Shown one piece after another: positions 1-12,592 of a stretch of DNA of 64,000 bases. The notes beneath the pieces are model-generated. The model was not told the DNA's origin, ran no database searches, and saw nothing but the letters and a program-made list of their open reading frames with translations. The DNA is taken from positions 39,366,630-39,430,629 of the forward strand of contig NW_022145609.1 in the NCBI RefSeq assembly GCF_000002235.5, given 5' to 3'. Position 1 is the first letter of the stretch, and each line of letters starts with the position of its first letter. The translations under genes were made by a program, and so were the position numbers. Origin of the DNA: Strongylocentrotus purpuratus (lineage: Eukaryota > Echinodermata > Echinoidea > Camarodonta > Strongylocentrotidae).

Positions 1-117
1 ATAATTTTGATCCATTTATCCCACCCAAACTTATCGAAAGTCAGAATTATTTGATTGTATTGGGGTCGTTCGGATTAAACGAAAAAATAGTCATCAAATA
101 ACATCAATCATCATTAA

Positions 118-309
118 ATGCCCACTGCACTACCTGTAGCTACTTGCGCCCTATAACAAACAATGCATACGGTAATCGGTGACCATTGGTCCCCCTTGAT
201 CCTCTTTTTCTTATGTTAACTGAGAGCTGAGTTGATGAGATAACCACCTGTCCATGACATTGCAGAGCGGTCTAATCCCTCCTGTAAACTAGTACAGATA
301 AGCTTCGCT
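118..309. mobile_element. 192-bp MITE flanked by TTAA (copy 1)
   Basis: Bounded by TTAA at 114-117 and 310-313. It aligns along nearly its whole length with the copy at 49864-50051, sharing for example 'ggtgaccattggtccc' and 'gatcctctttttcttatgtt'. The termini in the second copy are AGCC / GGCT next to TTAA. TTAA target duplications are typical of piggyBac and Kolobok transposons; which one drives this family cannot be told here. Non-coding. Confidence 0.7.
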
Positions 310-419
310 TTAATATGTGTCCTTTATAATATTGTCTAAACACATTAAGTCTCGGAAATGGATTGCTTGTAAACTTATTTAAATTGCTGTTTTATATCAA
401 CTGTCCGGATGCGCTATAC

Positions 420-1042
420 GTGGATTGAAAAACAAGAAAGAAGATCACTGCGACATCAAGGCAAAAAGCGACCTCTACGCTGTGCGTACTTTCGTGCGTC
501 GATGCGTCGTCGTCAAATTCCAGTCTTTGTTTGTAAACAAGTTGAACGTTCGCTCTCTGTTTACGTGCTATGCATATAACGCTACGTGGAAAATCACTGG
601 GAATCGAATCGGGCTTGTTTTTGTGTATTGAGGTTTACTGTACGAGAGGACTACGAGGGCGAGAGGACTGCAAGCGAAGGGCCGGAGAGGCATTATAATT
701 TGACGGCCTATTTTGGCCCCATCAAAGCCTGGTCCTGTGCCAACAAGACACCAACGCATCCTCAGATACCTCAAGAGTCATGTCGAATATGTTTTTCAGT
801 CTTCGTTAGCTTTATAATTAATTAAATGAATCCCCTTTCCGAACGAATTTTTCTCGCGAAGCCTTTTCAGTTGGCTTGTACTTGTCCTGCGTATTCTCTA
901 GATCCATTCAGACGTCCTCACTGCACTGAGTTGATCTTCCAAGCTCCACGGGAAACGGATCAACTTCAACAAGTTAACCCAATCAACTCATTCGTTAACA
1001 TTCCAGTTCACTACTTCCAATGACTACTTTGTTGCCATTTAG
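420..1042 (+). promoter_or_regulatory. Candidate CpG-richer promoter and untranslated first exon for the MNK gene
   Basis: From about 400 to 960 the sequence is visibly richer in CG dinucleotides than the AT-rich flanks. It ends in a strong 5' splice site, TTTAG|GTGAGT, at 1042/1043. Joined to the acceptor at 23911 it would read TTT TAG GTA ATG, placing an in-frame stop immediately before the ATG at 23914. That fits a non-coding first exon and a 22.9-kb first intron. Short open frames inside (for example 425-631) look incidental. The assignment to MNK is inference from position and strand; it could belong to an unseen gene. Confidence 0.35.
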
Positions 1043-3487
1043 GTGAGTTTGCTCGTCACAAGACAATGTTGCATGCTGGTGAAGGGGGGTTGGGGGGGGG
1101 GGGGGGAAATCAAGTTTAAAAAGGCTAAAAAAAAAGGTCCAAGACAATTAACTTCATTTTACTTGTTACTCCAAGTGGTTGCTAGTTGAAGTGTGGCAGG
1201 GGTGTAGATCTTGAGTCTATAAATATTCATTCATCATTGATTTGGTTTTGTTTATTTGACAATAATTTGTAACAAGTTAGCTTGTATGGAAATATAAAAT
1301 GTTGTGATGTACAAATACAATTAACTTTTAGTTTAGTTTTGGAATCCTTGCTTGGGGGACTGAGAGAAATGTAACTTAGAGTCTATTAAAATTTGTTGTT
1401 TAATTATAAATTTGCCTAGACCTAGGTCTATCCTTCATTTCCATAACTTATAAAATGTGGGAAAGCTACCCGTATTAAAGAGTAGGGTGTCATATCGTTG
1501 CCAGTGTTTTGTGTGCATTCACAAAGTGGTAATCAAGATGCTTTACTTCAAGTAGAATATATTTATAGATGTGGAAGAAGGAAGTGAGAGTTATAATACT
1601 TTAATAGAGAGAGAGAGAGAGAGAGAGAGAGTTTGAGCTTGAGATTTTATGATTTTAATTGATTTCTTCTTCGGGTTACATCTGCCTCCTTCAAGTAATT
1701 CAGGTTTGAAGATTCTTGCAGATGGTTGACTCAGCTCAGTGTGTGTTGGTAGCTGCAGGTAGCTGAACATTGAATGATAGATCTACTTGTACATGTAGAA
1801 TAATTTACTGTGATCAGGAATATCCGCAACTGTGACGATATTTAGGCTATGTACATGTTCACAATTGTTTTGTTTTATTGCTGTTGCATTCATTCAAATT
1901 GCATGATTGGCTTACGTGACTAACGTGCATATGTACATGTAAATGCAGTTTGTGACAATACCAAATAAGCATTCTCATTTCAAATTACAATGACCCAATC
2001 TCAATCCCATCTCAAGACTCATGTTTCTGAAAGTTTCTGAAAAGTTTCCACTGTGAGCAGATAAGACAGTCCTGTGCTGTATGATCTGCCAGGGTCACTG
2101 TAAGGTCACACTTCTTGATAAGAGCTAGTGGTGTGATGGTCTTTATCTCTTCATTTTATCCTTCAAACTTTTAATCAGATCTAGCAAATAGGTTTCTGGA
2201 TTATAAACTTGTTATTGTTTTTTAAGCAATGAACCCCCAATTGTCATGGACGTGTGTTACATGCTTTCAGTGTTTTCATTACATGAAAATGATGGTCAAA
2301 GAACAGTGTTTGTTACATAATAATTAAAAGTGGGATGCGATTGAAATACTTCATCAATCTCGTACTTCTTTGCGTCCTTTACACTGTTCTTTTTTTCAAA
2401 AGTAGAAATATCTGTGAGTCCTACTGAGAGCTTCGAGACTTTCTTTTATTGTTTCCAACTTACTTACCGTTAGTTCAAAGAATACATGTACCTATATGCA
2501 AAGTAACTAAGAAGTAAGAATGGGAAAAGTTATATTTCTACACAGCTAATTTTATGTCCTTGTTTGGCATAGACAATTTTATTTTTATAGGTAATTTTAG
2601 GTCAGTATGTGAGGATTTAAAAAAAATAATCATTTTTTCGTTATTTTTTCATGTTCCATTCAAGTTATTAATCTTGGGACAAATTATAGTAAATAATTCT
2701 TCCAATGACTCTTGGTCAATATTCACTTCAAAATGCTGATTATATTTAGAGGATTTCATGGGGGGGGGGGGGGGGCCTGCTAATTGGCCACCCTGTCTAT
2801 GAATAATGTCCCAACCTCAATTTTTCATCATATTGAATTGCGTAATGCAGGCGAGACCGCCGAGAGCGTTTCCCTTGTTTGTTGTTTGTATTCAGCAGTT
2901 TTTAAAGTTTTTAAATATAATTTTCAAGTCCAAGAACTAATATTTATAATATATAAAACACTTCAAATGATTTTAGCAAGTAGTTAACTTCGATATCTTT
3001 TTTTGTTGAATACCACAACTCCATATTTCCCAGGGACCTTCGAAGACCAGGGCATGTGCCATTGCACAGTTGACGATGCATGTAGACAAATAGTCTGCAA
3101 GAGCAGACTCCAATTTTACACCTCAACGACAATTGCTTGGAGCATTATTTTGTCATAAGTACATGTACATGTATAGGGTTAGGTTTAGGGTTGCTAATGG
3201 GTTTTTAGACTTATACATGTAGGTTAGTCAGGGCTCAACACTATCAGGCACTAGGGACACACGGACGGCCAAAATCTAATTCAGGACACCCCAAGTGATG
3301 AAGTTTTTACATAGGGCTCTTGCATACTGACAGTGAAAATTTCCTTGGGAATTGGGACTAGGTCTGGATCCCCTTCAAAAAAGTAAGTGTTGAGCCCAGG
3401 GTTAGGGTAATAGGTATTGTACTTGATCCAGGGTTGAAGTTCAGAATTCAAATAGTGTAGGAAATTGTCATAGAGATATTGTCTTCT
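1043..3487. other. Non-coding stretch, probable intron 1
   Basis: AT-rich sequence without a supportable exon. It contains an AG microsatellite at about 1605-1631, poly-G tracts at about 1096-1107 and 2760-2775, and at about 3089-3140 a short diverged fragment (agtctgcaag...cagactc) resembling the end of the fold-back element at 18251-18771. Confidence 0.5.
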
Positions 3488-3641
3488 GGGGCCCGTTTCA
3501 CAAAACTTGTCATCAGTGACAAATGACAGTCTTTGTTGTCAGCTACTGAAATCCTTGCTTCTGATTGATTACCAGTATCAGCAGATATCTCACTGATTTT
3601 TGTAATTTGCCATTGCAAAAAGGCTTTGTGAAACGGGTCCC
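3488..3641. mobile_element. 154-bp MITE with GGGGCCCGTTTCACAAA ends
   Basis: Imperfect terminal inverted repeats of about 17 bp: GGGGCCCGTTTCACAAA at the left, and TTTGTGAAACGGGTCCC at the right, reverse complement of the same with one change. There is no coding capacity. A fragment resembling its right end (ggttttgtgaaatgggttgtcc) recurs near 54491. A flanking target duplication is not clear beyond a CT dinucleotide. Confidence 0.65.
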
Positions 3642-5690
3642 TGAGCAAATGTCTTACAATCCTAACAAGGGTTTCTGCTTGCAAACTAGCAGAGAAGTCT
3701 CTGTGTGTGAATGACCTGACCCTGGGTTGGGTGCCAGATGTCGTCTTCCCATGCTATCACAGAAGATGTCTGGTGGGTGAAATGACTCACTCTGTACATA
3801 AATCCCAGCATGCATTGCATTATGGTTGTAAATCTTCCACTTCGCAATTTACATGTACCTTTGCAAATGCTTTTTTAAAAGGATAAAAAAAAGTACAAAA
3901 ATATACATTTACAACTTCATACAAGATAGAAACAAATGTACTTGTACATGTACTGTACACAGTCAGATTTAAAATAGTGCCTAGTGTAACTAAAACATGA
4001 ATGTGTACAGAACTTGTACTACAGTTATTAGTAGAAGCTCATGGCAATCTGTCAACAACGAAAAAATATGGATGAGCTTTGCAAACTTTGGTTCCTTTGC
4101 TTTTGTTGATAATGTAATTGTAAAGCGCTCCCCTCCCCCTCCACAAGTATACATTGTACATTACAATCTTCATGAGAACAGGGTAATGAGTTGACTTTGC
4201 TCAGAACAATTTAGAAAGTACAGGTTGTACTTTGGAACTGAGCTGCGCATCATTGGAAGCTAGCCTAGCTCCGAGCGAGCGGAAGGAACCTTTGAAGAGT
4301 GAGGGGAACCCAATCCCTCTCTCTCTCTATACACCATGTGACATCCTGGCTCGTGGTGGAATGGGAGTACATGCATGCATGATGCAGGTCATTGAATCAA
4401 CTCTTCTTCTTGGTAAAGCCCATTGTGTTGAGCATCTCATCAACCTTAATCATATCGCTGTGAGACGACAACAGATGTGCTGATATTTCAAACCTGTCTA
4501 TCTCTCGCCAGGTGACTAGGTTGCAAGGTATTTTTCCATGGGAGATTGATGATGCAGCAGCAGCCCCTCCCCCTTCCCGGCAGCAGCCCCCTCCCCCCTC
4601 CCGGCAGCAGCCCCCTCCCCCCTCCCAGCATCACATGACTCCCTTGTTTACATCCATCCATGACGAGTTAGTGGGTCATTGGGTGGATCGGTGCTACCTC
4701 ATCACGCATGTTTGAACGATTAGTTTGCTAATTGATTTTTGATTTGCATTTCATATATGTGATTGCCCTCGAGTTTGTTATTCAGTAGAACGATAAACAT
4801 TGGTGAGAGGTAGGTGGTGGTATTGCCTCAGTGCTGCATCACTTGTGGTTTAACACCACTGCAGAGAGTCCAAGACACTGACTGGTATAGACAGGAAGTT
4901 TACCTGTACTTGTGGGAGAAGTGATACAGTTCTTCTTTTTAAACCTCAAGAGGATATTTTATCCAGTCATCTGATACTTTACAGATTCGTCTTCTTGAAT
5001 TGGATGATCAAAGGAAGGTACATTGATTGACTTTTTTGAAAAGTTTCTTTCTGTGCATGTTGTAACTTTCAATTTCTCTCGATCCATTGTCTACTTTTAA
5101 ATCTATTATTTCCTGAAGTTTGTGTTTGTGGCAACAGGCTATTGAAGTGATCAAAAGCAGATGGTTTACATGTAATATTAGTCCAGGAAGTTATGGTGGA
5201 ATTCAGAAAAAAAGGTTCATTTGTTGATAATGACCTTTCAGTTCCTTGCTTGATAATGAGCTTCCATGCCATGTACCTTTGAGAGTATGTGAAATACTTT
5301 TTTGTGAGTAAAATTCATATAAACCAGGCATACAGAACAGATGTAAAGCCTACACAAACATGTAGCCAAACTTTTTTAGAGAAAACTTTGCCATTCATAA
5401 TATCATAAGGGAAAAAGTACCAATTTCAGATTTATATTTTATCATCAAGCAAGCCTTCCATTTTTTAATCTACATGTATGTACTTCAAAGTTTAATTACA
5501 GATACATATATTTGGAATTGTTTTTATAGCTTTAAGATGTACTTTAAGAAACCTTACTGTTTATGTATTGTATACATGTATGAATGTACATGTACATTTA
5601 CATGTGTTGTGATGCCTTTCCTAGATAGAGAAAGACTAGGCACATTTAGTATTTATAGTTTCAAGCTAGGAAAAAATGAATGACTCGACT
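3642..5690. other. Non-coding stretch with a short proline-codon minisatellite
   Basis: No exon could be supported. The segment 4232-4715 is locally GC-richer and contains two short open frames (4232-4483 and 4512-4715), the second holding three copies of a roughly 24-bp unit (cagcagccccctcccccctc) at about 4556-4628. The coding look of the latter comes from the repeat. An alternative MNK 5' exon cannot be excluded. Confidence 0.35.
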
Positions 5691-5699
5691 TCACCGATT

Positions 5700-5880
5700 T
5701 ACCTAGGCGAGCTCCCGTGACCGACTTCTCTATGTGGCCGAGCCCAAACTTTGGAATAACTTCTCTCCCTATATCCAAAATGCAATCCCCAATCCAAAAA
5801 TTTGTACAGCAACAATATCCTTATATTAGAATGCCAAGTATAAAGTCAGGACTTTCAAAGCTCTCATAACATAAGCTACA
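5700..5880 (+). mobile_element. LINE 3'-end remnant
   Basis: A short frame starting near 5728 reads LYVAEPKLWNNFSPYIQNAI, matching the common end of LINE ORF2 proteins (APKLWNSLP...IRNA followed by FK..LK). Downstream, in other frames, 'FKALIT' fits the same tail, so the piece is decayed. The LINE clade cannot be fixed from so little; CR1/L2-like is a guess. Confidence 0.5.
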
Positions 5881-6129
5881 GCTACATTTTGGAGGTTGTA
5901 CATGTAGGCATTTAAATGGACCTGCCATTGTATTGGAATGCTCCCCCGCAACGCTGCAAGAATTAATCCACCCCTTCAACACAATAGCCTACTCAATCCA
6001 CAGATCCTTTTATGTATCCCTGAGTCTTTGTCCCCTGATTTCTACGCACTCTTCCTAAAATAGCTCCTCCTATGTTCCTACCTGTCTTCCATTGGTTTCT
6101 CCTAATCTGACTGATTGCCTCTTGTAATT

Positions 6130-7030
6130 GTTTAATCTACCCCCCTTCCACAAATATCCCCTCCAACCACCTTTCATTTGTTTTTTCTTGATCCAATTGC
6201 CTTTTAAAAATTACCCCTTCTACAAAAAGCCCTTTCTATTCATCTTCCCTTTGTATGCTTTTTGTCAATTACATGGAACAGTATTTTCATCTTTGAGCCT
6301 GCCCCTTAAAAATGTATCCTCTTCTACAAATAGCCCCTCCAACCACCTTTCATTTGTTTTTTCTTGATCCAATAATTGCCTTTTAAAAAGTACCCCCTCT
6401 ACAAAAAAACCTTTCTATTCATATTCCTCTTTTGTGCCTTTTGTCAATTCCATGGAACAGAATTTTTATGTTTGAGCCTGCCTCTTAAAGGTAAAAACCA
6501 GTTTTGGAAACGCCCCCCCCCCCCTCTCAAAAAAAAAAAAAAAATGAAATGGAAGCTCTTATTACCAATCATGTGAAAGAATATGTTTGGACTAATACGT
6601 GATCATACAAATTTTGCTGAGAAACCGCCTACTAATTGATATATTTGGTAAATTATTATATCTATTTGGACCTGATACATATAACGCATGTGTCATGCAC
6701 GTGTGTGTAGGCCTATATCTTTCTGTGTACAGTGCTTGTAACTTTACCAAGACTGGGCCAAATTTCTTATCATTTTGATGATTCCAGAACCTTCCAGTAC
6801 ACACCAATACTTAGATGAGATGATCAACATTTTCTGATCGATTCCCCAACGTTTCTTTCACAACGTTTCTTTCACAACGTTTCTTTCACAATGCAATCGC
6901 ATGACCATAACTGGTCTTTATCTTTAAAAATGTATCTTCTTCTACAAATAACCCCTCCTGTCCATCTTCCATTTGTGTACTTTTAATCCAATTCTCTGGA
7001 ACAGTAATTTCATGCTTTGAACCTCCCAGA
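6130..7030. repeat. Tandem duplication of about 176 bp plus a dispersed third copy
   Basis: The block around 'ctccaaccacctttcatttg' occurs at 6161 and again at 6337 (period 176). A diverged third copy lies at about 6930-7030 (aaaaatgtatcttcttctac ... ggaacagtaatttcat). Open frames across the first two copies are by-products. Between them are a C tract, an A tract near 6511-6544, and a three-copy 15-bp repeat (caacgtttctttcac) at about 6848-6890. Confidence 0.6.
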
Positions 7031-7439
7031 AAAGACCCAGGGACCATTGTTATTTTTCACTGAAGTTGATTAACACCCCATAGTGAAGCTATTGTATTAC
7101 TCAGAGATTTGTTATGGTTGAGTAAAGAGACTCTCCTACCACTGGGTGGAAGCGATGACATCATCATGGCATTGTTTGCTCACAGCAGGCCACTCCCCAA
7201 GTCCACGGTCAAAGATCCTCTTTGCTTGTGAATGAATGAGTAATTGGTTTTTCTGGGAATGATATCACTAGTTATGGGGGGTTCAATGGCTGTTTGTAGG
7301 AGCAGGTACATGTAGGAGGAATTAGGACCTGTTGAGACAATCTGCCCAGCTTGATGTATTTTCTTTTATCCATGGGAGGTTTTTGCCTATTTTTGTACAT
7401 GTATATCCTGAGAGTTGTTGTCACACAATGAACATCACG

Positions 7440-7631
7440 GACAAAGAAAGCGGACAAAATATACAGTTCCTCAGGTAGACAAAGGAACATCCCTTCACTG
7501 CTATTATGTAAAAATGTGTAGAACAGGTGAATATGCATGTACACCTGTTCTACGCATTTTAACATAATAGCAGTGAAGGGATATTCCTTTGTCTACCTGA
7601 GGAACTGTATATTTTGTCCGCTTTCTTTGTC
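7440..7631. mobile_element. 192-bp near-perfect palindrome (fold-back MITE)
   Basis: Two arms of about 90 bp are inverted repeats with few mismatches. The left begins gacaaagaaagcggacaaaa and the right ends ttttgtccgctttctttgtc. About 12 bases lie between them near 7530-7541. Weaker pairing extends some 25 bp further out on each side (tgtcacac / gtgtca). The open frame on the - strand here only reflects the palindrome. Confidence 0.7.
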
Positions 7632-7679
7632 AGTCATATTCAAAGTGTCATCTTCCAAGTACATTCTTTTCTTCACAGA

Positions 7680-7870
7680 ATGTTCATGAATAGTCTGCAA
7701 ATGTAGACTCTAATTTGACACTTAACCATAATTCCTAAAGCCTTGAGCAGAGCCTAGCTCTGTCAGTCTTTGTCTGTGGATCAGCTTAAGTACAGAGCCT
7801 ATGTACATGTACATGTAGTATGCGTCATCAGCATAGTCCATAGTGCAGACGCTGTTGTTGTGTACAGCGC
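7680..7870. mobile_element. Partial copy of the 18251-type fold-back element
   Basis: The stretch from about 7693 (agtctgcaaatgtagactct, then aatttgacactta, aagccttgagcagagcc, tagctctgtcagtc) follows the left arm of the element at 18251-18771 in the same order. Similarity fades after about 7780. No second arm or target duplication was found, so it is a fragment. Confidence 0.5.
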
Positions 7871-9315
7871 TTGACAACTAGTTCATTAACTTTTGTAAAA
7901 AAATATTTTTGGTTCAGTGCATTATATGTATGGAAGTGTTTTTTCAGGTTTTTCCCCTAATAGATGTGATGTCATTGCATGGGGAAATCCCCAAGTATTG
8001 TGAAGAACTACAGAATTCATGTATTTCCTCCAGTGCAATACTGGTAGTTTTGTTGGATACCTGTGTTACGGGGAATCACAGTTTTGATATTGCAAAATGA
8101 TACACCTATTGATTGACAATAGTGTGTCTTATCATGAAATGAGGTTGGCGTACACATACTGCAATGAAATCCAACATTTTTATTTGGACTTTTTATTCAA
8201 TTAAGGAATTCAAGTCAATCAAGTGTTTAATAGTATAAAAGGAACACTTCATTTAGTTTACAGGAAATGTTTTTTTGTACTTTTTAAAGAATTACTTCCT
8301 GGGATTTTTATATATCTTGTTTCTTTTACCTATCTAGACTGATGTGATTTTCAAAGATTATGTTATAGGCTATACATGTATGATCCATACTTGTTTACAC
8401 TTTTATTCATCACAGTGAGGTGAGAGAGACTTTTCAAAGTCAGGGTGCAACTTGTATTGTGAGGGTGGTGTTGTTGACGTGCTGAGACTCACCCATCCTT
8501 GATCTTTAGCAGGATCTCAAAGTCCTGTTCTCTGCTTGGTACAGCTGGGATCTCATTCCATCTGTGATTGATTCTCAGAAAGGAAAACCAAAGTTCAATC
8601 GAGCTCTTCCCTGTGGTATTCTACTTCCAGGGATAGAGGTGGATACGTGAGTCACACAATCCATAACCCTCTTCGTATCTGAGAAATATTCTTGATGCGC
8701 ATCTGTGATATTCCTCGGTTCTGTTCTCAGTCATACTTGCAAAGGAATACTATAATAAAACAGAAATGTTGTAGTGTTGGAGAAACATTGTTGTACATGC
8801 ATGTTTACATGTAGCGATGTATGCAATGTTATAGTATTCATCCACTTATTCAATGAGCATCATTATGCATTGTCAGTAAGTCACATGTTAGTCCTAGACC
8901 CTATAATATTATAAAGAGTTTATATTAATTGCAACTTATTTGATATCGATCGCAACTATGTAAACAACAGATAGAAGACTGCAAACTTGTGATTGATTGA
9001 AGGATTTGATTGGTCTGATTTTCCTTGCCCTTGCATGGTTCACTGCACAAAGCATCAATACTTCAACTATTTTGGAGATCTGCCAGGTACCGATAGTAAT
9101 ACTGTACTTTGCCAAAATCATGCGCCTGGGTGGATGAAAACAGTTGCAAAATATGTGTAAAATAGCAGGAAACACAAATATAGCGCATTATAGTGTACTG
9201 GTATTACTCATTTATACATGTACGGTACATGTATTGCTACAAGGCTATCTGAAGAAATTAGCATCTTTTGTGGTTATGACAGACATGAACAGGGCTTATA
9301 ATCAATGCAGTGAAA
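7871..9315. other. Non-coding stretch, probable intron 1
   Basis: No exon or repeat family could be supported. Short open frames at 7909-8100 and 8936-9175 lack recognisable features. tacatgtac-type palindromes occur near 8366, 8797 and 9215-9231. Confidence 0.4.
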
Positions 9316-9399
9316 GTCCCCAGATAACAATACGGCGTTGGGCCAACGTCGGCCACGGTCGGCAGGGTCGCAGTCGGCAAGCCAACGTTGGCTAATTGT

Positions 9400-11220
9400 T
9401 GGGCCATTGTCGCCATTTTTTACTGATAAATGGTGGCTATTGGTTGGCTCATTCGACGTTGGGCCAATGTTGGCTGAACGTTGGTCCATTGTCGCCATTT
9501 TCACTGATAAATGGTGGCTATTGGTTGGCTATTCGACGTTGGGCCAATGTTGGCTGAACGTTGGTCCATTGTCGCCATTTTCACTGATAAATGGTGGCTA
9601 TTGGTTGGCTATTCGACGTTGGGCCAATGTTGGCTGAACGTTGGTCCATTGTCGCCATTTTCACTGATAAATGGTGGCTTTTGGTTGGCTATTCGACGTT
9701 GGGCTATTGTTGGTTTAATGTTGGTCCATTGTCGCCATTTTCACTGATAAATTGTGGCTTTGGGTTGGCTATTCGACGTTGGGCCAATGTTGGCTAAATG
9801 TTGGTCCATCGTCTCAATTATCACTGATAAATATTGGCTATTGGTTGGCTATTCGACGTTGGGCTAACGTTGGCTCATTGTCGCCATTTTCACTGATAAA
9901 TGTTGGCTTTTGGTTGGCTATTCGACGTTGGGCCAATGTTGGCTGAACGTTGGTCCATTGTCACCATTTTTACTGATAAATGGTGGCTATTAGTTAGCTA
10001 TTCGACGTTGGGCCAATGTTGGCTGAACGTTGGTCCATTGTCGCCATTTTCACTGATAAATGTTGGCTTTTGGTTGGCTATTCGACGTTGGGCCAATGTT
10101 GGCTGAACGTTGGTCCATTGTCGCCATTTTCACTGATAAATGGTGGCTATTGGTTGGCTATTCGACGTTGGTCCAATGTTGGCTGAACGTTGGTCCATTA
10201 TCGCCATTTTCACTGATAAATGATGGCTATTGGTTGGCTATTTGACGTTGGGCCAATGTTTGCTGAACGTTGGTCTATTGTCGCCATTTTCACTGGTATA
10301 TGGTGGCTTTTGGTTGGCTATTCGACGTTGGGCTATTGTTGGTTCAATGTTGGTCCATTGTCGCCATTATCACTGATAAATGTTGGCTATTGGTTGGCTA
10401 TTCGACGTTGGGTCAATGTTGGTTGAACGTTGGTCTATTAATTTTATTACTGATAAATGTTGGCTTTTGGTTGGCTATTCGACGTTGGGCTAACGTTGGC
10501 TCATTGTCGCCATTTTCACTGATAAATGGTGGCTATTAGTTGGCTATTCGACGTTGGGCCAATGTTGGCTGAACGTTGGTCCATTGTCACTATTTTTACT
10601 GATAAATGGTGGCTATTGGTTGGCTATTCGACGTTGGGCCAATGTTGGCTGAACGTTGGTCCATTGTCTCAAATATTACTGATAATTGTTGGCTTTTGGT
10701 TGGCTATTCAACGTTAGGCCAATGTGGGCTGAAAGTTGGACCATCGTTCCATTTTTTACTTATAAATGTTGGCTATTGGTTGGCTATTCGGCGTTGTGCC
10801 AATGTTGGCTTCATGTTGGTCCATCGTCTCAATTTTTTTTTTAAATGATGGCTTTGGGTTGGCTAGCTATTCGACGTTGGGCTAACGTCGGCTGAACGTT
10901 GGTCCATTGTCTCAATTTTAAATTTCAAATGTTGGCTTTTGGCTGGCCATTCGATGTTGGGCCAATGTTGGCTGAACGTTGGTCCATCGTCTCAATTATT
11001 ACTGATAAATTGTGGCTGTTAATTGGCCATTCGACGTTTGGCTATTAACGTTGGCTCAATATTGGTCCATCGTTTCAAATTTTACTGAGAAATGGTGGAT
11101 ATGTTGGCTAATATACACGACGTTGGGCCAACCTTGGTTTAACGTTGGTCGATATCGTCTCCATCTTTACTGATAAATAGTGCATGTATATATTGGTTGG
11201 CTATATGACGTTGGGCCAAC
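9400..11220. repeat. 80-bp minisatellite, about 22 copies
   Basis: The unit contains 'cactgataaatggtggctat', 'tggttggctattcgacgttg' and 'ggccaatgttggctgaacgt'. Successive copies are 80 bp apart (for example 9501, 9581 and 9661). Copies are nearly identical from 9420 to 10640 and diverge toward 11220. Because 80 is not a multiple of 3, the array yields many overlapping open frames that are not genes. Confidence 0.95.
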
Positions 11221-11699
11221 GTAGCAAATACGACCTAGTACCGCTACATCCGGGTAAAAAAAATTGCATGCGTGCGCATGCCCATGTGCTCATGCAATTG
11301 CAACGTACGTCAGCCATATCCTGTCCATTTGTCTGGATCAGTTGCCGGGGAGTACCAACACTGCATGGTAAATGAATGATTTTCTTTCTCTTTCAACGTT
11401 ATTTTTGTGAGCATGTCGCGTGAAACTGATAAATTGTATAGTGTGAGAACTCCCCGTCACAAAGCGAGAGAAATAGCATGAGAAATTGTTAAAGTAATCA
11501 TTGATAAATCCCTGTCCAAATGAAAGTGAAAGTCAGTACGAGTGTACCGCTCGATCGGCGTACGCTTAGCATGCACACCCGCTGCGTGCAATTGAAGTGT
11601 GAGTGATGGCTATGATTGCTATGATGGGGGCCGAAGTGTTGGCATCAGATGCATTGAGTGTTTGCCGTGATAAATGTTAATATGTTCCTGACTTAGAGT

Positions 11700-12240
11700 T
11701 AGACCTAGGTGATGTATTGATGCATCATGTTGCAGCGTCCGTGACAGTGATATGTTCATCCCAATATGCAATATCGACCATGAATCAAATGATTGTGAAT
11801 CTGTTGGTGTTACAAGTGTTGAAGGTGCTGATGCATTGTTGGAAAGACCAATTGAATCAAATAGAGCTGAATGGGAAGACGCATCATTTTTTTATGCATA
11901 TCTAAATGATATTATAGTCTCTGATACTTTCAGATTTAGAAGTAGGTCTACACTATACTCTGTAGTAGCTCAATATATGCTGATGATGATTCAGTTCGAA
12001 AAGGAATAAATTACGAGATTGGGCTGTGAATTAAGATATCCCGCTAGTACATGTTTCTAGCCTCCTGAAATCTTACAAGGGAGTGTGCCAAGTCTGCCAA
12101 AATATGCAAGAACTTTGTATCAACACATTTAGTGGATTGTGAGTGTGATGTGAAAGAGGTAGCTGGTGGGAATTACCCTCATTTTGGCATTTGCAATCAT
12201 TTAAAGTCGCAATTGGCCAAGAAACTCAATTTGATCAAAT
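11700..12240 (+). pseudogene. Relic of a transposon-associated protein (Tnp2/EnSpm-accessory-like)
   Basis: The frame at 11752-12009 is open for 85 codons (MFIPICNIDHESNDCESVGV...). Further on, in changing frames, come KLRDWAVN and DIPLVHVSSLLK, then SLPKYARTL (near 12085-12115), then VKEVAGGNYPHFGI (near 12150-12193). This order, LR.WA / LLK / LPK.ARTL / V.GG.Y.HFG, matches a repetitive animal protein family I recall as encoded by Tnp2-type (EnSpm/CACTA) DNA transposons. The frame changes between blocks by small indels, with a stop after RDWAVN, so it is decayed. Family naming is from memory. Confidence 0.5.
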
Positions 12241-12592
12241 AGTAAATAGGAAAAACTATTGGGGCGGGGGTAACACTGATCGATCCCATAATTTTCATTC
12301 ACAATTTTCATTCACAAATTTGATTATTGCTGCATTTTTATTCTCATTTTCAAATTAGTTTTTATTCTTTATGCACATGTATATTAAATTGCTATAATTT
12401 GAACTGAAGATAAATATTCTAATTATTTATTTTTTAAATTCTGACATTCTTTAATAATACATTCAATTCTATATAGCTCTTTCAAATCCCAATACTTTTT
12501 TCTCCCATAATCCCTACAATTCTGAAATTTAAATATTAAATCCTGCATTTCATATGGTCAACTTCACAACAAATTCCAGATTCCTCTACCCT

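Noticed and set aside
3170-3200. ggttaggtttagggtt resembling telomeric repeat
   Set aside because: Only two or three imperfect units; too short to be an interstitial telomere array.
9338-10848. Many overlapping open frames of 60-99 codons rich in WWLLVGYSTLGQCWLNVG-type sequence
   Set aside because: They are produced by the 80-bp minisatellite, whose unit length is not a multiple of three; the frames shift with each copy and show no independent coding evidence.
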